A stretch of 64,000 nucleotides of DNA from Parvimonas micra (GCF_900637905.1 NZ_LR134472.1:496001-560000), one strand, 5' to 3'. Shown: positions 8,631 to 17,781, counted from the first letter of the stretch. The notes: generated from the letters alone by a model not told the origin. Made by a program: numbers and translations.

Positions 8631-8660
8631 ATGATACCATACATATTAATATGTTGTCAA
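8631..8660 (-). promoter_or_regulatory. Symporter promoter with a palindromic spacer
   Basis: On the minus strand TTGACA (8655-8660) and TATCAT (8631-8636) are separated by 18 bases. The spacer contains the perfect 14-bp palindrome ACATATTAATATGT (8641-8654), a candidate operator. The rest of the 318-bp gap (8491-8808) is AT-rich with no ORF. On the plus strand a weak TTGCCA (8755-8760)/TATTGT (8778-8783) pair could drive the regulator gene. Confidence 0.65.
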
Positions 8661-8808
8661 TCGTTTTTATAAAAATATCAATAAAAAACATAAAAAAATA
8701 TAATACTATAGGTTCAATTTTTTTTATCAATATCTGTAATTTTCTATTTATTTTTTGCCATTTTTATATTATAATATTATTGTATATGAATATTAAGGAG
8801 GGACAATA

Positions 8809-9504
8809 GTGGAAAGTAAATTAGTTATATTATTAAGAAAAGTTTTAATTGATAAGACTTTTGATTTAAAAACTGATAAAAGATTATATTCAGAATTTAC
8901 TGTACTTAAAGTAAAGAAAAAAACTGTAATAATCAAAGAAAATGATAAATTAGATTATTTGTATTTATTGGTAAGAGGAAGTGCAAATGTAGTTCATTTT
9001 ACGCCAGTTGGGGAGTTGATAGTTTTTAACCATATAACTAATACTTCTATATTCGGATTACTTGAATTTATGGATAATAAGCACGACTTCTACAAGAGTG
9101 TTGCATTCTTCAAAGATACAAGACTTATAAGAATTCCTATAGAAAGATTTGAAAAGGAACCTGAAAGCCTTGAACTTTTAAAAGTTTACAATCATTTCTT
9201 GTTGGATTTCGCAAAACATTCAATCGCTACATTTGATTTAACTAAAAACTACGGAAGAAAGAAAAACTTAATTGAATTCTTCTTATCAAAATGCGTTGAT
9301 GTAGAGTTCCCTGTAAAAATTACTTTAACTAAAAAAGTTATTTCAGACTACTTAAGAATTAATGAAAGAACAATGTATAGATATTTGAATGAATTGATAG
9401 ACAGAAATTGCATTTCAAGAAAAACAGGTAAAATTATAATTTCAAAAGAAAATTATGATAATTTAGTTGAATACTCAAAAGAAAAAGGTGTAGATAACGA
9501 ATAA
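8809..9504 (+). CDS. Crp/Fnr-family (YeiL-like) transcriptional regulator
   Basis: A 231-residue protein with an N-terminal cyclic-nucleotide-binding-type beta-barrel (about residues 30-120). A long dimer helix follows, then a C-terminal helix-turn-helix (about 175-215, VISDYLRINERTMYRYLNELIDR). No FNR-type cysteine cluster is visible; the only cysteines are C158 and C204. Ligand sensing is therefore uncertain. The start is GTG at 8809 with AAGGAGGG 6 bases upstream. A CPBP protease gene follows after 12 bases. The divergent symporter promoter with a palindrome is a natural candidate target (inference). Confidence 0.85.
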   Translation: MESKLVILLRKVLIDKTFDLKTDKRLYSEFTVLKVKKKTVIIKENDKLDYLYLLVRGSANVVHFTPVGELIVFNHITNTSIFGLLEFMDNKHDFYKSVAFFKDTRLIRIPIERFEKEPESLELLKVYNHFLLDFAKHSIATFDLTKNYGRKKNLIEFFLSKCVDVEFPVKITLTKKVISDYLRINERTMYRYLNELIDRNCISRKTGKIIISKENYDNLVEYSKEKGVDNE

Positions 9505-9516
9505 TAGGTACGTATT

Positions 9517-10320
9517 ATGAACGAATCTATAGAAAATATAAACTTGTCAAACTCGGATGTTAGAACAAGTAAATTTAACAAAAAATCTTTAATTTTAATT
9601 TTAAATTATTTTATAAGTCCGATTTTAATTCTGATAGTATTTTTTAATCTTTTAAAAAATTCAACTATCATGGAAAATTTGATGAGTTCCGGATTTGTAT
9701 CTATTTTTTTAAAAAATAGTAAATATCTGTTGGAAAATGAAGAATTATTTAATAAGTTTTTTACAAGTGTATTAAGCTCTATCGCAACATTTATTACATT
9801 TATAATAGCTGTTTTGCTAAGTAAAAAAAGAAATGACAGTATCTCAATAAAAAAGTCCGAAACTTCTTTAAAAAAATTATTATTATTTGGAATTGGGCTT
9901 GGAATATTTATGATTTTATGGAATATCATAATTTCATATCTATATCCCCTTTTAGGTCTCACATTTAAAAGCAAGAATACGGGAAGTCTTTTTGAGTCTT
10001 TGAAATTTAATAAACTGTTGATATTAAATATATTAATCGCAGCTCCACTTGGAGAGGAAATTGCTTTTAAATATGGTATATTTACATTTTTTCACGAAAT
10101 TTTTCAAGATAAGGGAATTTTTTTAAAAGTAATATTACCTGCTTTTGTTTCAGCATTTACCTTTGCGGTAATTCACGATGGATTGTATTTGGTTCCTCTA
10201 TATATCGTTCCAAGTTTTATCGGTTGTTTAATATATAAAAATACAAGTTCTTTATTACCTTGTGTATTGGGACATTTTTTGAATAATTTTTTAGCGTTAA
10301 TAATGACATTATATAATTAA
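9517..10320 (+). CDS. CPBP-family intramembrane glutamic protease
   Basis: A 267-residue protein with about seven hydrophobic segments. It has CPBP/Abi motifs in order: E180-E181 (GEEIAFKYG), H220 (FAVIH) and H253-x3-N257 (HFLNN). The first motif reads EExxxK instead of the usual EExxxR. These residues form the glutamate/histidine active site of type II CAAX-prenyl-protease relatives, which in bacteria serve in peptide maturation, bacteriocin immunity or unknown roles. It is probably co-transcribed with the regulator gene 12 bases upstream. No bacteriocin gene is visible nearby. Confidence 0.88.
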   Translation: MNESIENINLSNSDVRTSKFNKKSLILILNYFISPILILIVFFNLLKNSTIMENLMSSGFVSIFLKNSKYLLENEELFNKFFTSVLSSIATFITFIIAVLLSKKRNDSISIKKSETSLKKLLLFGIGLGIFMILWNIIISYLYPLLGLTFKSKNTGSLFESLKFNKLLILNILIAAPLGEEIAFKYGIFTFFHEIFQDKGIFLKVILPAFVSAFTFAVIHDGLYLVPLYIVPSFIGCLIYKNTSSLLPCVLGHFLNNFLALIMTLYN

Positions 10321-10350
10321 AAAGCTATTGAAGTTTTGCTTCAATAGCTT
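10321..10350. terminator. Bidirectional terminator between the CPBP gene and thrS
   Basis: AAAGCTATTGAAG and CTTCAATAGCTTT form a 13-bp perfect stem with a TTTTG loop, flanked by A- and T-runs. It can serve both converging genes. Confidence 0.9.
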
Positions 10351-10369
10351 TTTGTTTAATATAAGTTTT

Positions 10370-12316
10370 TTATTTTACAACTTTAGAATTTACTTCTTCC
10401 AAAATCTTATCAAGGAATGCTTCAAATTTCATTGAACCCTTATCCCCTTCTCCACGTTTTCTAACGGAAACTGTTCTTTCGTTTACTTCATTTTCTCCAA
10501 CGATTAAGCTATATGGAATTTTTGCAAGTTGTGCTTCTCTGATTTTTAAACCAATTTTTTCTGTTCTATCATCAACTGCTACTCTTATATCTTTTTTAGC
10601 AAATTCTTTTTGTAATTCATAAGCATAGTCGTTAAATTTATCAGAAATAGGTAAAATTTTAACTTGTTCCGGTGCTAACCAAGTTGGGAATGCTCCTTTA
10701 TATTCTTCAATCAAGTAAGCTACAAATCTTTCCATTGTAGAAACAATTCCTCTATGAATTACAACAGGTCTGTGAGTATTCTTTCCATCTTCTCCAACAT
10801 AAGTTAAGTCAAATCTTTCCGGCAATAAGAAGTCAAGTTGAATTGTAGAAAGAGTTTCTTCTAAACCAATTGCAGTCTTAACTTGAACATCAAGTTTAGG
10901 ACCATAGAATGCAGCTTCTCCTTTTGCTTCAAAGTATTCATATCCTAAGTCATCCATTGCACTCTTAAGCATTGCTTCAGCATTGTTCCACATTTCATCA
11001 TCATCAAAGTATTTTTCTTTATTTTCGGGATCTCTGTAACTTAATCTAAATCTAAAATTCTTTATATCAAAATCTTCATAAACTGATTTCATTAAATTTA
11101 CAACTCTTGTAAATTCTTCTTTAATTTGATCAGGACGAACAAAGATATGGGCATCATTTAAAGTCATTTCTCTAACCCTTTGTAATCCTGAAAGTGTGCC
11201 ACTCATTTCATAACGGTGCATCATTCCAAGTTCAGCAATTCTTATAGGGAATTCCTTATAACTATGAACATCATTATTATAAATTTCCATATGATGTGGA
11301 CAGTTCATAGGTCTTAAAACTAGCAATTCTCCATTTCCTAAATCCATTGGTGGGAACATACTGTCTTGATAGTGATCCCAATGACCTGAAGTTTTATATA
11401 GGTCAACATTTGCAAGAATTGGAGTGTAAACATGTTCATATCCACATTCAATTTCTTTATCAACTATATATCTTTCAACTACACGTCTAATTGTTGCACC
11501 TTTAGGTAGCCAGAAAGGAAGACCCGCCCCTACATTTTGGCTAATCATAAAGATTCCCAATTCCTTACCGATTTTTCTATGGTCTCTTTGTTTAGCATCT
11601 TCTAAAAATTCGAGATATTCATCCAAATCTTTTTTCTTTTCAAAAGTTATACCATAAATTCTTTGTAGCATTTTATTTTTTTCGCTACCTCTCCAGTATG
11701 CACCAGCTATACTTAAAAGTTTAACTGCTTTTATCTTTTTAACATCAACAAGATGTGGTCCTCTACAAAGGTCAGTAAATTCTCCTAATTCATAGAAAGA
11801 AAGTTCTGCATCTTTGTCAAAGCCTTCAATTAAGTCAATTTTATAATCTTGTCCTTTTTCAGCAAAATATTTCAAGGCAAAGTCTCTATCAACTTCTTTT
11901 CTATCAACAGAATAACCTTCCTTAACGATTTTCTTCATTTCTGCTTCGATTTTTTCTAAATCTTCCGGTGTGAATTTATGTTCAGAATCCAAGTCGTAGT
12001 AAAATCCATTTTCTATTGCAGGACCTATTCCAAATTTTGTATCAGGAAATAGTCTTTGAATAGCAAGAGCCATAACGTGACTTGATGTATGCCAAAAAAT
12101 TTCTTTTCCCTCTTTGTCTTCAAACTTTACAAATTTAACTGTACAATCTTCTTTTAAGGTTTCACTTAAACCTTTTATAATATCATCATTAACAACTGCA
12201 CCAATAACATTTCTTGCAAAGCCTTCAGAAATGCTAATTGCAACATCTAAAATCTTTACCCCTTTTTCAAATTCATGAACAGACCCGTCAGGGAATGTAA
12301 CTTTAATCATTTCCAT
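10370..12316 (-). CDS. thrS: Threonyl-tRNA synthetase
   Basis: A 648-residue class II synthetase of full length. It has an N-terminal TGS domain ([14 protein letters not shown]), then the editing domain with its zinc-site motif [16 protein letters not shown]. The catalytic core includes [12 protein letters not shown] and [19 protein letters not shown], and the C-terminal anticodon domain starts near [12 protein letters not shown]. It charges tRNA-Thr and edits Ser-tRNA-Thr. The ATG is preceded by AGGAGG. Expression is controlled by a T-box leader between hisS and thrS that senses uncharged tRNA-Thr. Confidence 0.98.
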   Translation of the reverse strand: MEMIKVTFPDGSVHEFEKGVKILDVAISISEGFARNVIGAVVNDDIIKGLSETLKEDCTVKFVKFEDKEGKEIFWHTSSHVMALAIQRLFPDTKFGIGPAIENGFYYDLDSEHKFTPEDLEKIEAEMKKIVKEGYSVDRKEVDRDFALKYFAEKGQDYKIDLIEGFDKDAELSFYELGEFTDLCRGPHLVDVKKIKAVKLLSIAGAYWRGSEKNKMLQRIYGITFEKKKDLDEYLEFLEDAKQRDHRKIGKELGIFMISQNVGAGLPFWLPKGATIRRVVERYIVDKEIECGYEHVYTPILANVDLYKTSGHWDHYQDSMFPPMDLGNGELLVLRPMNCPHHMEIYNNDVHSYKEFPIRIAELGMMHRYEMSGTLSGLQRVREMTLNDAHIFVRPDQIKEEFTRVVNLMKSVYEDFDIKNFRFRLSYRDPENKEKYFDDDEMWNNAEAMLKSAMDDLGYEYFEAKGEAAFYGPKLDVQVKTAIGLEETLSTIQLDFLLPERFDLTYVGEDGKNTHRPVVIHRGIVSTMERFVAYLIEEYKGAFPTWLAPEQVKILPISDKFNDYAYELQKEFAKKDIRVAVDDRTEKIGLKIREAQLAKIPYSLIVGENEVNERTVSVRKRGEGDKGSMKFEAFLDKILEEVNSKVVK

Positions 12317-12324
12317 ATTATCCT

Positions 12325-12509
12325 CCTATAAAAAAAGAGCCTCATCCCTACAAAACTGTAGGGACGATGACTCGTGGTTCCACCCTAATTACTTCTTAAT
12401 TAGATAAAAGACTCCATAATAGTTTTCGGTAAATAGCATTCTTAAATGAAATTCCAGCCACGTTTCATTCTCTCTTAAAGTGCTTAGGTCCTACTCGTTA
12501 CTTCAACGT
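12325..12509 (-). promoter_or_regulatory. T-box leader of thrS
   Basis: The 14-base T-box AGGGTGGAACCACG lies at 12386-12373 (minus). Upstream are stem-I-type elements (GAGTAGGACC, AGAGAGAATG, CGTGGCTGGAA) and a likely specifier codon ACC (Thr) at 12430-12428. Downstream is a strong terminator, 12342-12370 (TGTAGGGA/TCCCTACA extended by TCATC/GATGA), followed by seven U. Uncharged tRNA-Thr would stabilise the antiterminator. The 5' end may overlap the hisS 3' end. Confidence 0.92.
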
Positions 12510-13811
12510 CTATATTAACTTTATCAATCCTTCAAAATCAACAGTCGATTGTTCTCCTGTCTTTAAATCTTTAACAGTATAAGTATTATTTGCTTTTTCG
12601 TCTTCTCCGACTATGATTATATAAGGAATATTTAATTTGTCCGCATAAGATATTTTTTTCTTCATCTTTGCGTCCTCAAAATATATTTGTATTATTTTAC
12701 CACTATTTTCAAATTTATTCAATAGTTTTATAGCATAATCATAACAATTTTCCATCGGAATAATCAAAGCATCAATACTGTTAGTTTTAATTTCTTTAAA
12801 TAAGTTTTTATCAAGCAGTTGATAGAACAATCTTGTAAGACCGATAGAAATTCCAACACCGGGTAAAATCTGACTTGTATAATTGCTCGCCAAGTCATCA
12901 TATCTTCCACCTGAACAAACACTTCCAAGTTGTCTATAATTTTCTAAAAATGTTTCATAAACAGTTCCAGTATAGTAATCAAGACCTCTTGTAATTGTAA
13001 GATTAATCTTTATACAATCCTCTGGAATTCCAAAAAGTTTCATACAATTATAAACTTCTTTAAGTTCTTCAACACCTTTATCAAAAAGTGCATTTTTAAT
13101 TCCCAATGAATTTAGTTTTTCAATTATCTCTTCATTACTTCCTGAAATTTTTATAAATTCTGTGATTTTCTCTAAATTATTATCATTAAGACCTGTATTT
13201 TTAAGTTCCTCAACAACTTTTTCAAAACCAATTTTTTCAATCTTGTCGATAATTCGAAGCATATCAGTTTTATTGTCTACACCCAAATTTTCAAAAAGAC
13301 CATTAATAATTTTTAAATTACTAAAATTTATTGCAAATTTTTCATTAATAATTTTTGAAAAAATTTCATAAATTATATAAGGAAGCTCTGCATCATTTTT
13401 AATATCAAGTTTTCCATTACCGATAACATCAATATCACATTGATAAAATTCTTTATATCTTCCCTTTTGATTTCTCTCTCCACGATAAACTTTACCTATA
13501 TGATATCTTCTAAAAGGAAAATTCAAGTCGCTAAAATATTGAGCAACATATCTTGCCAAAGGCACAGTAAGATCAAATCTTAAAGAAATGTCCTTGCTTT
13601 CAGAATCAATTTTAAAAATTTGTTTTGTAGTTTCTCCTCCACCTTTAGCCAAAAGAATTTCATTCTTTTCAAAAACCGGTGTATCTATTGGTAAAAATCC
13701 ACGTTTTTTAAAAGTATCTTCTATTATATTCTTAACATTGTCGAACAAAATTTGCTCATTTGGTAAAAGTTCCATAGTACCAACAACATTGCTCGGTTTA
13801 ATAAATCCCAT
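12510..13811 (-). CDS. hisS: Histidyl-tRNA synthetase
   Basis: A 433-residue class II synthetase. Motif 2 is visible in FRRYHIGKVYRGERNQKGRY, and the histidine-specific motifs are GLDYYTGTVYE and GGRYDDL. The C-terminal anticodon-binding domain is intact. It charges tRNA-His. The start ATG follows GGAGG, which overlaps the last codons of the DUF6873-like gene only 2 bases upstream, so the two are translationally linked. Its stop lies directly at the beginning of the thrS T-box leader; thrS may be partly read through from this operon. Confidence 0.97.
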   Translation of the reverse strand: MGFIKPSNVVGTMELLPNEQILFDNVKNIIEDTFKKRGFLPIDTPVFEKNEILLAKGGGETTKQIFKIDSESKDISLRFDLTVPLARYVAQYFSDLNFPFRRYHIGKVYRGERNQKGRYKEFYQCDIDVIGNGKLDIKNDAELPYIIYEIFSKIINEKFAINFSNLKIINGLFENLGVDNKTDMLRIIDKIEKIGFEKVVEELKNTGLNDNNLEKITEFIKISGSNEEIIEKLNSLGIKNALFDKGVEELKEVYNCMKLFGIPEDCIKINLTITRGLDYYTGTVYETFLENYRQLGSVCSGGRYDDLASNYTSQILPGVGISIGLTRLFYQLLDKNLFKEIKTNSIDALIIPMENCYDYAIKLLNKFENSGKIIQIYFEDAKMKKKISYADKLNIPYIIIVGEDEKANNTYTVKDLKTGEQSTVDFEGLIKLI

Positions 13812-13813
13812 AA

Positions 13814-14506
13814 TTACCTCCAGAGTGAAATAATTCCACCTAAATCGACAAAAGTTTCGTCTTTAGGATAGAGCATTTTCACATTTTCTTCATCAGCTAC
13901 GCGTTTAATTATATCATAATCTCTATATTTTGTCACATCACCATAAAATAATAAAATATCATCGGAGACAAAACCACAAGTCCCACCTATAAATCCATTT
14001 TTATATCCATTTAAAATAATTCCTTCATTTGTAACAAGTTCCACATCGATATTCTCAGCTTTTAATGTTTTATATACTCCCTCATCACTTGTTATTATAT
14101 GATTTTCAAAACAAATCATACTACAATTTGCATATCCCTGATTTATCTTTAAATATTCTCTATTTAGTTTAAGTTTTTCAAAAATTTCTTTTGTGGTAAA
14201 TTTTTCATTATGAAAAAAATTTTTTCTATTTTTTGCAATATTTAAAACCATCTCTCCATTTTTAAAATTAGAAACATCCACCTTTTTTAAATTAAATCCA
14301 CTCAAATTATCAACATAATACTTATAAACAGAAGATTCAATATAAATATCTTCATCTATTTTTAAAATACTAAGGTCCGGATGGTCATTATAATTTATAT
14401 TAAATTTTTCATTATTCAAACTTTTTATATAATCAAAATTTTCTTTTTCTAAAAGTTCAAAAAACATCGATGTTGCACAGTTGCTTACTATAATTTTTTG
14501 TAACAT
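13814..14506 (-). CDS. DUF6873-like protein (amidinotransferase-type GME fold)
   Basis: A 230-residue cytoplasmic protein whose motifs I recognise from clostridial DUF6873/GME-fold proteins: HPDLSI (about 42-47), GYANCSMICFENHIITSDEG, GFIGGTCGF with a conserved Cys, GDVTKYRDYDIIK, and C-terminal DLGGIISLW. The guanidino-modifying (GME) superfamily includes arginine deiminases and amidinotransferases that use a Cys nucleophile. The exact reaction of this branch is unknown to me. It is first in an operon with hisS. A TTTAGGAGAT ribosome site supports the ATG. The family call is from memory of motifs, not a search. Confidence 0.7.
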   Translation of the reverse strand: MLQKIIVSNCATSMFFELLEKENFDYIKSLNNEKFNINYNDHPDLSILKIDEDIYIESSVYKYYVDNLSGFNLKKVDVSNFKNGEMVLNIAKNRKNFFHNEKFTTKEIFEKLKLNREYLKINQGYANCSMICFENHIITSDEGVYKTLKAENIDVELVTNEGIILNGYKNGFIGGTCGFVSDDILLFYGDVTKYRDYDIIKRVADEENVKMLYPKDETFVDLGGIISLWR

Positions 14507-14622
14507 ATTAATCTCCTAAATGGTTAAAATCTCTATATTTGGGTAATAACAGACTGAATGATTACAATGTAATTATTTAACTATAATATATTTTATCATA
14601 TTTTATTTGCAGGAGGAAGTTT

Positions 14623-15036
14623 ATGTTAAAAGAATTTAAAGAATTTGCATTAAAAGGTAATGTAATGGACTTAGCGGTCGGTGTAATTATAGGTGGAGCC
14701 TTTGGAAAAATTGTTACATCTTTAGTAAATGATATTCTAATGCCTTTACTTTCAATTTTAACAGGTGGAATTAATTTTTCAGACCTAAAAATTGTCTTAA
14801 AAGCAGGAGATAAGTCTAAAGAAATTGCAGAAGTTGCCTTTAAATATGGCGCATTTATTCAAAATGTAATTGATTTTCTAATTATAGCATTTTGTATCTT
14901 TATGATGGTAAAAGCTATGAATAAGCTAACAAGAAAGAAAGAAGAAGTAGTTGAAGAAGCTCCAAAAGCTCCAACTCAAGAAGAAATTTTAACAGACATT
15001 AAGAATATCTTAAATGATATTAAAGAAAAATATTAA
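14623..15036 (+). CDS. mscL: Large-conductance mechanosensitive channel MscL
   Basis: A 137-residue protein with the MscL N-terminus [22 protein letters not shown]1 has the pore-lining [20 protein letters not shown], then a periplasmic-type loop (48-70), TM2 (about 75-96) and the charged C-terminal helix. It opens under hypo-osmotic membrane tension to release solutes. Single gene with GGAGG upstream and its own terminator. The 116-bp divergent gap to the DUF6873-like gene includes a 13-bp palindrome ATTACAATGTAAT at 14561-14573 of unknown meaning. Confidence 0.97.
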   Translation: MLKEFKEFALKGNVMDLAVGVIIGGAFGKIVTSLVNDILMPLLSILTGGINFSDLKIVLKAGDKSKEIAEVAFKYGAFIQNVIDFLIIAFCIFMMVKAMNKLTRKKEEVVEEAPKAPTQEEILTDIKNILNDIKEKY

Positions 15037-15069
15037 TACAAAAATAGGATTTTATGTTTTTAAAACCAA

Positions 15070-15099
15070 AAGCCGAGTTGTAAATCCAACTCGACTTTT
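15070..15099. terminator. Bidirectional terminator between mscL and the methyltransferase gene
   Basis: Stem CGAGTTG/CAACTCG around a short loop, followed by six T on the plus strand and an A-rich side on the other. It can end both converging transcripts. Confidence 0.85.
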
Positions 15100-15113
15100 T
15101 TATGCTAATTTTA

Positions 15114-15719
15114 TTATTTGCAAATTCCTTCCATTAAGAAAATTCTAAAATCAATTTCCTTGCTTCTTCCATTCCATAAAATCTCATAGTTTTTCGGAAT
15201 AAATGATGCTCTTTTAAAGTAATTTTCCATTTCTTCTCTTGAAAATCCATCATGCCCGTCAAAATTTGGAAAATCCTTATGGAAGTCCGGAGAAACTGTA
15301 TCCAAATCAATTATAATTATTTTCCCATTTTCTTTTATATGTTCTCTTAACAATTTAAGCTCTGCATCCACATCTACAATATGATGAAAAGCAGTTAAAC
15401 TGTAAATTACATCGTATTTTTCATTCGAATTATCCAAAAAATTTTCATCATTTATACTGATATTTTCTATTTTCATTTCATTTATTCTCTTTAAAGACTC
15501 ATCTCTCATCTTTAAAGAAGTATCCATACAATCAATATGTTTTAAATCTTTAGATAATAAAGTTGCAAGAAGTCCATCTCCCGATCCGATTTCAAGAGCC
15601 TTTTTCTCTTTCAAACCTTCTCCTAAATACTTAAACATTTTTTCGTATATGGTAAAAGTTCTATTTTTTCTCTCCTCTGTGTTCCAAACTTTAGCAACTT
15701 CATCAAAATAATTATTCAT
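15114..15719 (-). CDS. Class I SAM-dependent methyltransferase
   Basis: A 201-residue Rossmann-fold methyltransferase. Motif I is ALEIGSGDGLLA (about residues 39-50), followed by the acidic IDCMDTS strand end, and YDVIYSLTAFHHIVD corresponds to motif IV. The substrate is unknown; the sequence resembles small-molecule methyltransferases (ubiE/methyltransf_11 type) rather than rRNA enzymes. It is the last gene of a three-gene minus-strand set with an ICMT-like methyltransferase 30 bases upstream and a broken hydrolase gene before that. Confidence 0.85.
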   Translation of the reverse strand: MNNYFDEVAKVWNTEERKNRTFTIYEKMFKYLGEGLKEKKALEIGSGDGLLATLLSKDLKHIDCMDTSLKMRDESLKRINEMKIENISINDENFLDNSNEKYDVIYSLTAFHHIVDVDAELKLLREHIKENGKIIIIDLDTVSPDFHKDFPNFDGHDGFSREEMENYFKRASFIPKNYEILWNGRSKEIDFRIFLMEGICK

Positions 15720-15749
15720 ACTACCCCCTAAATTTAAATAATAAGTTAA

Positions 15750-16238
15750 TCAAGATTTCCTAGAAAACCATGGGATACATCTATTTGTCCTCTTACAATA
15801 TTCCAGATATTCCTCTCCAAAAATATCTTTAAGCCATATTTCTTCCGTACTTTTCACTAAAATAGTCAAAAGAATCCAATAAATTGGAATTGTAACTAAA
15901 AAATATAAATTATTAAAAATAAAACAAATTCCCCAACAAAGAAACATAAAAGCAGAATAAATCGGATTTCTTACAATTGAAAAAACTCCCGTAGTTACCA
16001 ATTTTAGTTCCTTTATATTCTTAGAAATTCTTGAATTAACAACTGCAGAAATCCACAGTCCAATACCTATAAATATACATATTATACCTATAATCATAAA
16101 AGGAATTTTTAAAAAAGGTATTTCTCCATTTTTAAAATAACCCTTGTTTTGTAAAAATATTAATATCGCTGTTATGACTAATATAATACCCACATATATC
16201 GGTCCAATTCCTAAAACTGATAATTTTTCTCTTTTCAT
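15750..16238 (-). CDS. Isoprenylcysteine carboxyl methyltransferase-like integral membrane methyltransferase
   Basis: A 162-residue protein with four to five membrane segments and the ICMT/PEMT-type C-terminal signature. The visible parts are TTGVFSIVRNPIYSAFMF (TGxxxxxRHPxY-like) and, near the end, EEIWLKDIFGEEYLEYCKR (ExxLxxxFGxxYxxY). These form the SAM-binding site. Eukaryotic relatives methylate prenylated cysteine; bacterial substrates are generally unknown. Located 12 bases after the interrupted hydrolase gene and probably in the same operon as the soluble methyltransferase. Confidence 0.85.
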   Translation of the reverse strand: MKREKLSVLGIGPIYVGIILVITAILIFLQNKGYFKNGEIPFLKIPFMIIGIICIFIGIGLWISAVVNSRISKNIKELKLVTTGVFSIVRNPIYSAFMFLCWGICFIFNNLYFLVTIPIYWILLTILVKSTEEIWLKDIFGEEYLEYCKRTNRCIPWFSRKS

Positions 16239-16250
16239 AATTTACTCCAG

Positions 16251-17255
16251 TTATTTATGATGCATTTTTAAAAAATCATTTATTTCCTTTATACTTTTTT
16301 TATTCGCTTCTTTATTACCTGATTTTGTTCCACCAGTTTTAATAATATAGCCAGAGAATTTTTGTTCTCCGTCTCCAAAAAATATATGACCTGCATTTTC
16401 ATAAGAACAAATTTTCACATCATCTTTTTGACTTTTTATAATATTTGACATTTCAAAGCTATTCCACATTTGGTCATCCTTTCCTGAAATTAATAGAATA
16501 TTAGCTTTTGTTTTCTTAACAGGAATCAATTTTTCTTTGGCTGATGAATCTCTTTCTACTGCAGTTTCATAAGTCGCTTTATACGATATTGGTTCACTAT
16601 ATGAAAAATCTCCCCTTTTAAGATCTATAAATGGTAACTCTTTACCTTTCCAAGTCCAAGAAGAACCGTAATTTACAAAATCTAAACCAGAAAAATTATA
16701 TGAAGAAGGTGCAATTAAAACAAGATTATCAATCTCTTTATATTTTGTTGCTAAATTTAAAGCATATTCTGCACCTTTTGAAGCTCCTAATACTGTTATT
16801 GGAGTGTTTTCATTGATATTAGAATGAATATAGTCTAGTACATCTTCAAATTGTTCTAAAGGTATTTTTACTAAAGTTTTTTGTTGATTTTTAGCCCCAA
16901 ACATAAAAACGGATAGCGTTTCATAACCCTCTTTTGCCAATCTTAATGCTTCATTAAAATTTGGACTTCCTTAAGAGCCACCATAACAAACTATAACTCC
17001 TTTAAATAGTTTGTTTTTTGGAATAAGATGAAAACCTTGAAAAGTATTGTTATTAACATACTTTATATTGATATTATCTATATTCGTTGAATATGAATTT
17101 TTATCTGAAACACCTTTTGCTATATCGTACAATTTTTCAACCTCTTTTTTATACTTATATTCCTTAAAGATTTTTACTCCAAATATTGTTCCTAGAATCG
17201 CAACAAATGCCAATAATATAGCTATTATTTTAGTTTTCAAAATAACACCTCCCAA
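16251..17255 (-). pseudogene. BAAT/acyl-CoA thioester hydrolase-like alpha/beta hydrolase split by an in-frame stop
   Basis: Two adjacent ORFs are in the same frame, separated only by TAA at 16971-16973. The 5' part has an N-terminal membrane anchor (about residues 5-26) and ends FKGVIVCYGGS. After the stop the frame continues GSPNFNEALRLAKEGYE into the hydrolase core. The nucleophile motif is GASKGAEYAL, which fits BAAT-type enzymes, and the acid/histidine regions are SGKDDQMWNS and ENAGHIFFG. Read through, the product would be about 334 residues, a normal size. The catalytic half has no convincing ribosome site of its own; its first codon candidate is a TTG at 16940. A recent nonsense mutation or a sequencing error are both possible. 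Confidence 0.8.
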
Positions 17256-17322
17256 ATAAAAAATTATTTAATATAAATATATCATAACTGTATAACAATA
17301 TCAATATTGAATTAAACACTAA

Positions 17323-17703
17323 ATGTATCTTTGATACATTTTATATTTGCTTGTAAACAAGCAAATATATGAGATTTCCAGGACAATTGTATCAGAAGAT
17401 ACAATTGTTCCCGTCAGACCTACTTTTATTTACAAGTAAATAAAGTTATGAGATTTCTCCACTTCACTCAGCTTTGCTTCGTTTCGGTCGAAATGACGTG
17501 TCGAGATATTTTCTTTGCAAAGTACTATGACGTTAAATATTTTATTTTAAATAATTTTTAAATATTTTTTGAAGTTTATTTACCATTCACGTCTAGCTCT
17601 AAAATGAGTACACTCCCTTATACGTCATCTCGACCGAAACGAAGTGGAGTGGAGAGATCTCACACTTTTGTTGAAAACAAAAGTGAATGTATCGTAGATA
17701 CAT
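17323..17703. repeat. Multi-hairpin palindromic repeat element (MITE/REPIN-like)
   Basis: The 526-bp gap between the hydrolase gene and rny contains six perfect or near-perfect hairpins: 17323-17339, 17343-17368, 17383-17408, 17422-17446, 17663-17685 and 17687-17703. It also has an inverted pair of about 45 bp (17450-17500 against 17619-17662) that contains CTTCGTTTCGGTCGA. The two ends mirror each other: ATGTATC..GATACAT hairpin, second hairpin, then GAGAT and the CTCCAC...GACGT block. No ORF is present. The GC content of the inverted blocks is higher than the surroundings. Confidence 0.8.
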
Positions 17704-17729
17704 ATTTTTAACAACTTTCAATTTTGCAT

Positions 17730-17764
17730 AAAAAAAGAATGTCTATATTTCTATAAACATTCTT
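17730..17764 (-). terminator. Terminator of rny
   Basis: AGAATGT/ACATTCT stem with a partly paired loop, followed by seven U on the minus strand. It begins 17 bases after the rny stop. Confidence 0.85.
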
Positions 17765-17781
17765 GTTTTCAAATTTAAAAA

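Noticed and set aside
8809-9504. Regulator as an oxygen-sensing FNR
   Set aside because: No N-terminal cysteine cluster; only two isolated cysteines are present.
14561-14573. Palindrome ATTACAATGTAAT as a defined operator
   Set aside because: Short and AT-rich in an AT-rich gap; no neighbouring regulator and no second copy, so only mentioned under mscL.
16971-16973. Stop codon in the hydrolase gene as a selenocysteine or programmed recoding site
   Set aside because: The codon is TAA, not TGA; no SECIS-like structure or slippery heptamer is visible.
17323-17703. Hairpin-rich gap as tRNA genes or a CRISPR array
   Set aside because: No cloverleaf with a T-loop GTTCRANNC, and hairpin arms differ from one to the next with irregular spacing.
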